From Candidatus Kuenenia stuttgartensis (GTDB taxonomy: Bacteria > Planctomycetota > Planctomycetia > Gemmatales > Gemmataceae): a DNA stretch of 39,511 bases. A program made the position numbers and the translations under genes. The notes beneath the pieces are model-generated. The model did no database searches and was not told where the DNA came from. It saw only the letters and a program-made list of their open reading frames with translations. Location: contig CAMDHK010000009.1 of NCBI GenBank assembly GCA_945897965.1, positions 1-39,511 on the forward strand. The letters run 5' to 3'. This document shows, piece after piece, positions 32,739-39,511 of the stretch (position 1 is the first letter of the stretch; each line of letters starts with the position of its first letter).

Positions 32739-34100
32739 ATGCTTTCTTCGAAACACCTAGATGATTCACCCCGGGGGTTCTGGTACGGCTTGATTAATTT
32801 TGAGCATCGCCTTCCTACACCCGATGATTTTAAAATCGATCGCATGCGCAAGGTTTTAGACCTTCTCGGTAACCCAGAAAAAAAAATCAATTTCGTTCAT
32901 GTGGCGGGTAGCAAGGGCAAGGGTTCGACTTCTGCCATGCTTGCTGCAATTCTTTCACATCAGGGATTTCGCACAGGGCTTTATACTTCCCCCCATTTGT
33001 TTTTTGTGGAAGAGCGGTTCAGTATCAATGGTCAAAACATTTCTGCGGATTCGCTCGACTTAATTCTTACGAAGATCAAAACAGCCATTGGGTTTCCGCA
33101 GTGCGAGCCACTTGGGTTTGTTCCCACTTTTTTTGAAGTTGCAACCGTTGTTGCGTTCATTTATTTTTTTGAAAGCAAAGTCGATTTTGCAATTCTTGAA
33201 GTTGGTTTGGGGGGCCGGTTAGATTCCACCAATGTTTGCAACCCATTGCTTTCTATCATTACCACCATTAGCTTGGATCATGAAAAACAGCTTGGGCCCA
33301 CACTTTTACATATTGCTAGGGAAAAAGCTGGAATCATTAAACCTAGCGTTCCGGTTGTTAGCGGGGTTTGCAACTCAGGGCCTAGGCAGGTCATTGAAGA
33401 TATTGCATCTACGATGGGTTCTAAGTTGGTTCAAGCCAATGCGGATTTTACTTGGGATTATCGGCCAGGGGTTTTTAAAGATAGTTTGATTGTTCCGCCC
33501 TCAGTGCAGATTAAAACTCAAAAAAAACAATGGCCATGGATGGAAATGATTTTGCTGGGTGAGCACCAGGCTGCAAATGCTGCGATAGTTGTAAGCGCGG
33601 TAGAAGAATTGCGTTTATTGGGGTTTGTGATTTCGGATGAAGCTGTGCAATGGGGGTTGGGAAACACAAAATGGCCTGCCCGTATGCAAGTTATATGTAA
33701 AAGCCCATGGGTTGTTATTGATTGTGCTCATAATGGTGCATCAGCAGCGGCGTTGGTACGAACTATCAAAGAAAGTTTTCCAGAAGTTCCAAGAGTATTA
33801 CTCTTTGGCGCAAGTGCGGACAAAGACATTTCTGGCATGTTTAAAGAATTCTCAGGAATATTTACCAAGGTTATCTTTGCGCAATCGATAAACAGCCCAC
33901 GAGCAGCAAAGCCGGAAGAATTGTTAGATATTTGGGTCCAAAACAGCACCGGTGAAGCTTTTCTTGGTGAAACTTTAGAAGAAGCTGGAAGAAAAGCTTT
34001 TTTTGCAACACCCAACCCCGGCATTCTGTGCATCACCGGTTCGGTCTTTCTCGCTGGAGAAATCTCCCCGATCCTTTCAAAGCTAATATCTGGCGATTGA
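32739..34100 (+). CDS. folC: Bifunctional folylpolyglutamate/dihydrofolate synthase
   Basis: 453 residues. Mur-ligase-fold enzyme adding glutamate to folates. The ATP loop is VAGSKGKGSTSAML (55-68), preceded by the RMRKVLDLLGNP segment; YTSPHLFFVEERF, VGLGGRLDSTN and SLDHEKQLGPTLLHIAREKAGIIKP are diagnostic. The C-terminal domain has VVIDCAHNGASAAAL. It is 60 bases after the ATPase gene, possibly by chance; no other folate gene is nearby. ATG 32739 follows a weak GGG site. Confidence 0.95.
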   Translation: MLSSKHLDDSPRGFWYGLINFEHRLPTPDDFKIDRMRKVLDLLGNPEKKINFVHVAGSKGKGSTSAMLAAILSHQGFRTGLYTSPHLFFVEERFSINGQNISADSLDLILTKIKTAIGFPQCEPLGFVPTFFEVATVVAFIYFFESKVDFAILEVGLGGRLDSTNVCNPLLSIITTISLDHEKQLGPTLLHIAREKAGIIKPSVPVVSGVCNSGPRQVIEDIASTMGSKLVQANADFTWDYRPGVFKDSLIVPPSVQIKTQKKQWPWMEMILLGEHQAANAAIVVSAVEELRLLGFVISDEAVQWGLGNTKWPARMQVICKSPWVVIDCAHNGASAAALVRTIKESFPEVPRVLLFGASADKDISGMFKEFSGIFTKVIFAQSINSPRAAKPEELLDIWVQNSTGEAFLGETLEEAGRKAFFATPNPGILCITGSVFLAGEISPILSKLISGD

Positions 34101-34198
34101 TCTAAGTTAAGCCAATTTGATTTTTTAAAGTTTTTGTTTCTAGATACCATTACTCACAAATTAATTATCGTTTTTAGTTTTGTGGTCTTTTTTGGTAG

Positions 34199-34204
34199 TA
34201 TAAT
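34199..34204 (+). promoter_or_regulatory. TATAAT -10 element before secreted STN protein
   Basis: A perfect TATAAT 50 bases before the ATG at 34254, with AT-rich sequence upstream but no good -35. A CGGGAGGA ribosome site at 34238-34245 follows. Suggests that the secreted protein gene has its own promoter apart from folC. Confidence 0.4.
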
Positions 34205-34253
34205 AGCGTTAGGAATTTAACAACTAGTTTTTTGGTTCGGGAGGATCTCGGAC

Positions 34254-35522
34254 ATGTTTATAGCATACCGTAAAAATCTAATTACAATCGCAGCTACTTT
34301 CATGGTGATAGCTTCAATCACTAATTCAACTGCTATGGCAGAAGATGAGTTAGTGACTCGTGCACGCCAGATACGGGAAGTAGCAATACAAAAAAGAGAA
34401 AACGAAGCAAAGCAGGCTTTGACTGAATCTTTAAGATTGTCTAAGTTTTCTCTCACAAGAGCTGCAGAATATTTGAAACCAATTCTCGAAAGCATCGAAA
34501 GCGATGAACTGCTTCCCGCAGAAAAGCGTGATTCTCTTGCTCGCGGTATCCGATCCCAAATCAAGGTTTATGAAAAGAATATTGGTGTATCTGCTTCCAA
34601 AAATCTGGATGCAGTTCAATCGCAGGCGCAAGCGAACGAGCGTATTGCTGACATCGACCGCACTGCACGAGAAAATGAAAAGCTTTCCAGAAATATCGAC
34701 TCAATTAAAAATCTTCGTAAAGATGGCCAAACTGCTGAAGCTAATCGTAGCTTTGATGAGCTTGCAAAAAAGTATCCAAATAATCTCGAGGTCCAAGCCC
34801 TTGGAAGACTTAGCAAGTTTCAAGATAACATCGGTGCTGAATCCAAGCTTCGTGCCACCCGTTCCGATATGATGCTTGCTCTTCAAAGAGATATTCTTAA
34901 AGCATCAATTCCCGTCAGTGGTGATATATCATTCCCTGATGATTGGGTTGAGAAATCTAAACGCCGTACTGCGGGCGCTAAAGTTAGTGAAGAAGATCGC
35001 AAAATCATGAATACGATGTCTTCCCCTTTAACCTTTAGCCTAAAGAATGAACCCTTCCAATCATTCCTTGATATCATGGAAAAACAATTTGGCAGCCCCT
35101 TGGTGATTGATCAACAAGCATTGCAATTGATGAATATCACGACCGAAACGCCGATTACTGTTAACTCCCGGGGTTGGAGCACTCGTACAATCCTGCGAAA
35201 AGTGCTTTCCGATCTTGGACTTTCTTATGTGATCAAAGAGAAAACAATCCATATCACAAGTCCTGATCGTGCCAAAGAAACCATGACCACTAGGGCCTAT
35301 CCTATTGGTGATATCATTGGCAACATGAACATGAATATGCCCGGGAATTATAATCAAGCTGTGTTCATTCAGAATGTTCAAAACATCATGAATAGTATCA
35401 TGGCGCTTGATCCAAAAAGCTGGCAGCCTGAAGGTGCTGGATCGATTGTTTTCGAACCAAGCACTATGTCACTCATCATTAGGCAAACAGCAGAGTTCCA
35501 TTTTTTGGTTGGATCCAAGTAA
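34254..35522 (+). CDS. Secreted protein with secretin/STN-like N-domain
   Basis: 422 residues. A Sec signal peptide is clear: basic YRKN, hydrophobic core LITIAATFMVIASI, and an AMA cleavage site at residue 29. Residues 30-230 are strongly helical and charged, likely coiled coil (many Lys, Glu, Arg; RSFDELAKKYPNN resembles a TPR turn). About 255-340 is an STN/secretin-N-like domain: SLKNEPFQSFLDIMEKQFG, VNSRGWSTRTILRKVLSDLGLSYVIKEKTIHIT. There is no secretin barrel after it, so it is a periplasmic protein that could dock to a secretin or act alone. A strong CGGGAGGA precedes the ATG. The C-terminal end, MSLIIRQTAEFHFLVG, matches the last strand of secretin N-domains. Confidence 0.7.
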   Translation: MFIAYRKNLITIAATFMVIASITNSTAMAEDELVTRARQIREVAIQKRENEAKQALTESLRLSKFSLTRAAEYLKPILESIESDELLPAEKRDSLARGIRSQIKVYEKNIGVSASKNLDAVQSQAQANERIADIDRTARENEKLSRNIDSIKNLRKDGQTAEANRSFDELAKKYPNNLEVQALGRLSKFQDNIGAESKLRATRSDMMLALQRDILKASIPVSGDISFPDDWVEKSKRRTAGAKVSEEDRKIMNTMSSPLTFSLKNEPFQSFLDIMEKQFGSPLVIDQQALQLMNITTETPITVNSRGWSTRTILRKVLSDLGLSYVIKEKTIHITSPDRAKETMTTRAYPIGDIIGNMNMNMPGNYNQAVFIQNVQNIMNSIMALDPKSWQPEGAGSIVFEPSTMSLIIRQTAEFHFLVGSK

Positions 35523-35550
35523 CCGTTTAATTTATCCGGACAAAATTACT

Positions 35551-35880
35551 ATGAGTGAGTTTTTTCCTCTTCCTAACGAATTGGCAAAGCACAATATCTT
35601 TCCAGGGGTTAGTATCACCACCTGTGCTGCTTCTCAGATGATGATGTCGCTAGTTAAGATGGAGCCAAATTCGGAAGTTAAAAGCCACTCCCACCCTCAT
35701 GAGCAAATTGGAATTGTGCTAAAGGGTAGGGCGGTTTTTAAAATAGGCGATGAAAAGAAAGAGCTTGCTGTAGGCGACTTTTATCGCATTCCTTCAAATG
35801 TGCTTCATCAGGTTTGGTCGTTTGAAGAAGGCGCTGAAGCCCTGGATATTTTTAGTCCCATTCGTGAAGATTATCTTTAA
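35551..35880 (+). CDS. Small cupin protein
   Basis: 109 residues, one cupin barrel. Motif 1 KSHSHPHEQIGIVLKGRAVF has the metal-binding histidines and glutamine/glutamate positions; motif 2 is VGDFYRIPSNVLHQVWSFEEG with a further histidine, so a metal site is likely. Comparable to other single-domain cupins of unknown substrate. A longer frame opens at 35407 inside the previous gene; ATG 35551 is chosen since it lies after that gene's stop and gives a normal cupin N terminus. Its stop overlaps the end of the convergent aminotransferase-like gene by four bases. Confidence 0.85.
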   Translation: MSEFFPLPNELAKHNIFPGVSITTCAASQMMMSLVKMEPNSEVKSHSHPHEQIGIVLKGRAVFKIGDEKKELAVGDFYRIPSNVLHQVWSFEEGAEALDIFSPIREDYL

Positions 35881-37160
35881 GCTGCCAGTCTGATTTTCTC
35901 TGTCTTCATCAATGGCTTATTGTCCATGTATAACTCCATACGCCTTAAAGCTTCGATTGATCTTCCCTCATCAACACCAAAACTAACTCTGGCATAGCCT
36001 GCTCCGGATGGGCCAAAGAGAGTGCCTGGCTTTATCAAAACCTTATAATTTAATTCCAGTTCCTGACAGAAGTGAGCCGAATTGATTTCTTTGCGCCAAA
36101 TGGGAATCCAAATATATGGGCCTCCAGCAGGCCAAAAAGGATCCAATCCCATCCCTGCAAGTTTTTGAAAATTGTGCTTTCTGTTTTCCGTAAGACGATT
36201 CAGAAACTGATACCATTCGTTTGATTGTGCTTTTTCGATTGCATCAACAAGAATTTGCTGGCTTAATACGCTTGTGCTTGTGCTGCGCATTTTTAACAAT
36301 AACTTGCATGGGGCAATTAAATTCTCGTTACCGGTTAACCATCCCACATTAGCGGCAGATATGCCATGGCTTATGCTTAAACTGCCAGCATTAAGAGATA
36401 ATTTTCGAGTCTCATTTGAGTTGCCTGGGTGGAAAGGGCTTCCATCCAGTTGTAATCCCATCAAAGAGTGATCCCAAATCAACAGGCAATTATTTTTTGA
36501 AGCGCAGTCACCTATTCTTAGAAAATCTTCCTCATTGAAAACGCCACCTGTTGGAATAGATGGATTTGATAAAATTGCGACTCTACTTTTTCGCATCTGT
36601 CTATTTAATTCTGTTTCGGAGAAATGTAATCTGCCATCTTCATGTCGTAAAGTGATCCAGATTGGATTAGAGCCATGATTGCGAATAAGTTGTTCATGAT
36701 TCGCTGGGCATGGATCGGGTAAAAGTACATTATCTCCAGGGTTTACAAAGGTTTCTAGCGCGGTTTGAATTGCGTGATTTATCCCATTTGTAATTAACAC
36801 TTCATTGACTGGGTTAAAAGGAACACCGTATTCAAGGTCGAGGTAATTTGAAACTGCATCCCGGGTTTCAGAAAATCCTTCTTGTGGAGATAACTCTTTA
36901 AGAACTAAGGTTCGAGGAAGAACTTGGACCGGAATTCCCAACCCTTGGATGTGATCGCAAGAAAGGTCAAGATAATCAGGCGAGGGAGTATTTATGAAAG
37001 TATCAGCGTTTGCAAATGATTCAAAATCGCCCTGCAAAATTGTATCACTGCAGCTTGCAAGGATGTTGTTAGGTGCGGAAAATAAATTTGTTGCACCAGG
37101 AATCCAGTTGCCTAAGCCTGCTTCTGCCAGTGTTTTTTTAAGCCAAAAAGGGTATTTCAC
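35877..37160 (-). CDS. Aminotransferase class I/II fold protein without the PLP lysine
   Basis: 427 residues from GTG 37160, chosen because GGAAG stands eight bases upstream; TTG 37208 would add 16 residues and has no ribosome site. The fold-type I aminotransferase order is clear: ITNGINHAIQTALETFVNPGD for the cofactor-binding helix, NPSIPTGGVF (compare NPNNPTG), IWDHSLMGL (compare the DExY strand, Asp kept, Tyr lost), and ARVSFGV with the substrate-carboxylate arginine. The Schiff-base segment SLSK-x5-GxRxGW reads SISHGISAANVGW: the lysine is His (codon CAT at 36366-36368) and the phosphate-binding Arg is Asn. Normal transamination is not expected. Downstream of smc, 146 bases away on the same strand. 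Confidence 0.8.
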   Translation of the reverse strand: MKYPFWLKKTLAEAGLGNWIPGATNLFSAPNNILASCSDTILQGDFESFANADTFINTPSPDYLDLSCDHIQGLGIPVQVLPRTLVLKELSPQEGFSETRDAVSNYLDLEYGVPFNPVNEVLITNGINHAIQTALETFVNPGDNVLLPDPCPANHEQLIRNHGSNPIWITLRHEDGRLHFSETELNRQMRKSRVAILSNPSIPTGGVFNEEDFLRIGDCASKNNCLLIWDHSLMGLQLDGSPFHPGNSNETRKLSLNAGSLSISHGISAANVGWLTGNENLIAPCKLLLKMRSTSTSVLSQQILVDAIEKAQSNEWYQFLNRLTENRKHNFQKLAGMGLDPFWPAGGPYIWIPIWRKEINSAHFCQELELNYKVLIKPGTLFGPSGAGYARVSFGVDEGRSIEALRRMELYMDNKPLMKTEKIRLAA

Positions 37161-37306
37161 AGTTGTATCTTCCAAAAAATTAAGGGAACTATCTGCCTTT
37201 ATCCTCAATATTAATTTGTGGAAAGGCCAGTTTTATCAAGTGGTACAGATTTTCTTTTTAATAACGAAATGCTGGTAAAATAGGCGAAATTGATGAGGTG
37301 TTGTAA

Positions 37307-39511
37307 CTAAGCTGAAGGCGAGTCTTTTTTCTCGTCAGCAGGCCAATCTTGAAATCGGATTGCCATTCTTCTTGATATGCCTGATTCCTGCATCGTAATT
37401 CCATAAAGAACATCAGCACACGCCATCGTTCGTTTGGAATGGGTAATAAGGATAAACTGGCTCTTATCCATGAAATCACGCAATACATTAGTGAATCGAT
37501 TTACATTGGCCTCATCAAGTGCGGCGTCAACTTCATCGAGAAGGCAAAAAGGGCTAGGCTTGTTGCGGAAAATTGCCAGAAGTAATGCTACCGCAGTCAT
37601 GGTTTTTTCCCCACCACTCATCAAAGAGATGCTGCGTAATTCTTTACCAGGTGGCTTTGCTTTAATCTCAATACCGCATTCCAAAACATCCTGCTCATCT
37701 TCAAGTATTACATCTGCCATACCTCCGCCAAATAGTTTGCGGAATAAATCTTGGAAGTGAGTCCTTACATTCTGGAAGGTTTCGATGAACAAGGATCTGC
37801 TATCTGCATTGATTTTGCTGATAATCTCTTCGAGGGCTTTTTTCCCTGATACAAGGTCGTCATATTGTATTTTAAGGCTTGAATGTCTGAATTCTAAGTT
37901 TGTCAATTCTTCGAGCGATTCAATATTAACATTTCCTAATCTATGAATCTTATTGCGGAGTTCTGTAATTTCATCAGCAATTACTGTCGTTTCTATTGCA
38001 GGCATCGAATTAATTTGGTCAGTACCTTCTGCTGGGTTTTGGCTTTGCAAATAAAGTTCGTCAAGATTGATTTCGTAATCATCCTTCATTCGAGAATTCA
38101 AAGTATCGCGTCGGATTTGAAGATCGTTGACTGCTAATTCGCGGCCATGCACCAATTCTTGTTTGTTTCTCCATGCTGTTCTGTCGGAATAAGCCTTTGA
38201 TACAAAGGTTTCTTTTTCTTTAACTGCTTTGGCTTTTTCCAATAATAGAAATCTTGCCTTTTCTTCGGCTTGATCCTTTTTCAGAAACCATAATGCAAGT
38301 TGCGAGGTGACATTTAGGATCGAAAGATTAAGCGTGTCTGATCGTAATTTAATTTCAATAATCTGTGTTCGGGTTCTAGATTGTTCAATTTTTCTGCCTG
38401 AAAGTTCGTCATTTGCAGAATTGTATCTGGTTTTTAAAGCTTCAGATCGTTCTTCCGCTTGGGCAAATGCAACTCTTGCGACGGTTGTTTTTTCGGTTCT
38501 TACCCGTCTTTGCAGTTCGATGTCGCGTAGTCTTTCTTCCCCAACCTTTACGAGCTCTTCCATTTTTAAGCAAACTACTTCAAGTTCTTCAGCCTGCTTT
38601 TTAAAAGCTTCTAGTTCCTTGGTTTCTTTTTCAGTGTCGTCGTCAAGATTCCTCAGTTCGTTGCCACTGACTTTTAATTCTTCATCCATTCCATCCTTGC
38701 GCTGTTTTTGTCGTTCGATTCTAGCCCTAAGATCGCTCAATTGTTCCGAGAGGATATCAATATCGCGTCTTTGGTTTTCAATTCGAGTATCTGCAAGCGA
38801 GATTGCGCTTTTTGTTTCATCCAAACTGGATTGAGCCAAAGCAATGGAATCTTCAATTTGAATAAGGGTGTTTTTTAATTCTCTTAGTTCAGCTTTACGG
38901 GAAAGAATGCCTGTTTCCGCATGATGGGTTCCCATGGTTAGGGTGCCATCAGGTTCAAGGATTTCGCCTAAAAGGGTTAAAAATCTAATCGAAGGATGAG
39001 AAGAGGAAAGCGTTCTTGCAAAATCCATGGATTTAACAATCAGAGTTTGTCCCAAAAGCCATTGCGGCAAGTTCGGGAAATCTGGATTGTTACATTTAAC
39101 AAACTCATGGGCCCAACCAACGATTTCGGGTTGTTTCTCTAGTAGAATTGATGTTTCAGAAGAAGAATTAGCAACCTGAATATTGTTTTGTAAAAAACCT
39201 TGGAAAGAAATCCTGCTTGAAAAAGCCTCTGAGTTCAATGCCAGGGCTTTGATCAGGGATTCTTGATCCCGAACAAGAATGCGTTGTGATTTTTCACCAA
39301 GAGCAAGATCGATGAGCACTGCAAATTCAGTTGATACTTCAAGGAAATCAGCGACAACGCCGAGAATGGTGTTCCATAAAAGTGAAGATGGGTCTTTGCT
39401 AAGCTCAAGAATTTCTTTAAGCCCAACGCCAAAGCCTTCCAAACTTTTTTCTAATCCTTCAAGGACTTCAAGGCGACTTACTGTGCCACTTCGATTAGCC
39501 TGAAATTCCGA
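37307..39511 (-). CDS. smc: Chromosome segregation protein SMC, C-terminal half
   Basis: 734 residues visible; the frame is open to the window edge ([22 protein letters not shown] at the start), so the TTG at 39442 is not a start. First comes the hinge (about 39440-38900: [49 protein letters not shown]), then a long coiled coil with heptad-like charge pattern, and the C-terminal head half: signature motif [12 protein letters not shown] (near 37600-37640) and Walker [17 protein letters not shown] (near 37505-37550), then [19 protein letters not shown]. The N-terminal head with Walker A is outside. SMC forms the condensin ring with ScpA and ScpB, which are not in the window. It ends 98 bases before the longest possible upstream start of the aminotransferase-like gene. 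Confidence 0.93.
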   Translation of the reverse strand, partial: SEFQANRSGTVSRLEVLEGLEKSLEGFGVGLKEILELSKDPSSLLWNTILGVVADFLEVSTEFAVLIDLALGEKSQRILVRDQESLIKALALNSEAFSSRISFQGFLQNNIQVANSSSETSILLEKQPEIVGWAHEFVKCNNPDFPNLPQWLLGQTLIVKSMDFARTLSSSHPSIRFLTLLGEILEPDGTLTMGTHHAETGILSRKAELRELKNTLIQIEDSIALAQSSLDETKSAISLADTRIENQRRDIDILSEQLSDLRARIERQKQRKDGMDEELKVSGNELRNLDDDTEKETKELEAFKKQAEELEVVCLKMEELVKVGEERLRDIELQRRVRTEKTTVARVAFAQAEERSEALKTRYNSANDELSGRKIEQSRTRTQIIEIKLRSDTLNLSILNVTSQLALWFLKKDQAEEKARFLLLEKAKAVKEKETFVSKAYSDRTAWRNKQELVHGRELAVNDLQIRRDTLNSRMKDDYEINLDELYLQSQNPAEGTDQINSMPAIETTVIADEITELRNKIHRLGNVNIESLEELTNLEFRHSSLKIQYDDLVSGKKALEEIISKINADSRSLFIETFQNVRTHFQDLFRKLFGGGMADVILEDEQDVLECGIEIKAKPPGKELRSISLMSGGEKTMTAVALLLAIFRNKPSPFCLLDEVDAALDEANVNRFTNVLRDFMDKSQFILITHSKRTMACADVLYGITMQESGISRRMAIRFQDWPADEKKDSPSA

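Noticed and set aside
38307..38834. 175-codon frame on the plus strand
   Set aside because: Antisense to the SMC coiled coil; its long Ser/Phe runs mirror the Glu/Lys codons of SMC.
39440..39442. TTG as start of the smc-like gene
   Set aside because: The frame stays open to the right edge and the extra residues fit SMC coiled coil before the hinge; it is a partial gene.

Overview
The window reads as a chromosomal segment of a planctomycete (Planctomycetota, plausibly a Gemmata-like lineage). This is an inference from gene content and protein style: a rplY-pth-rpsF-ssb-rplI-dnaB-ispF-cysS-ruvCAB housekeeping string, a very long D-lactate dehydrogenase-like flavoprotein fused to iron-sulfur modules, divergent protein-kinase-like, sulfatase-like and secretin-N-like proteins, and many conserved but unnamed proteins. 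I see no tRNA, rRNA, CRISPR array, insertion sequence, integrase or prophage gene. No intergenic gap exceeds about 300 bases.

Layout. 1-1873: end of an ExeA-like AAA ATPase (cut by the left edge) and a CpsD/Wzc-like protein with a ruined Walker A, looking like the tail of an exopolysaccharide-type locus. 2017-10670 (+): translation, replication and repair block: ribosomal L25, peptidyl-tRNA hydrolase, S6, SSB, L9, DnaB, IspF, CysS and complete RuvC-RuvA-RuvB. 10887-11450: an unrecognised gene behind a good promoter. 11453-16147 (-): flavoprotein/Fe-S oxidoreductase followed by moaD, moaE and moaA for molybdopterin synthesis. 16433-19816: sulfatase-fold protein, HIT hydrolase, RNase HII-like protein, and an orphan acetolactate synthase regulatory subunit coupled to a small unknown gene. 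19973-25440: pseudokinase facing a membrane protein, then (-) zwf, a DedA protein, a cupin. 25617-29410 (+): periplasmic-binding-like protein overlapping an orphan sensor histidine kinase, then a LOG-family phosphoribohydrolase. 29648-32678 (+): a two-gene module of unknown function, a double winged-helix-like protein plus a 753-residue P-loop ATPase. 32739-35880 (+): folC, a secreted STN-domain protein and a cupin. 35877-39511 (-): the C-terminal half of SMC (cut by the right edge) followed by an aminotransferase-fold protein that has lost the PLP lysine.

The best candidates for undescribed biology are the 29648-32678 ATPase module, the lysine-less aminotransferase behind smc, and the pseudokinase/membrane-protein pair. 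Several proteins in this one window (BY-kinase-like, kinase-like, sulfatase-like, aminotransferase-like) keep the fold signature but lack the catalytic residues. All functional statements rest on motif recognition by eye; no database search was possible.
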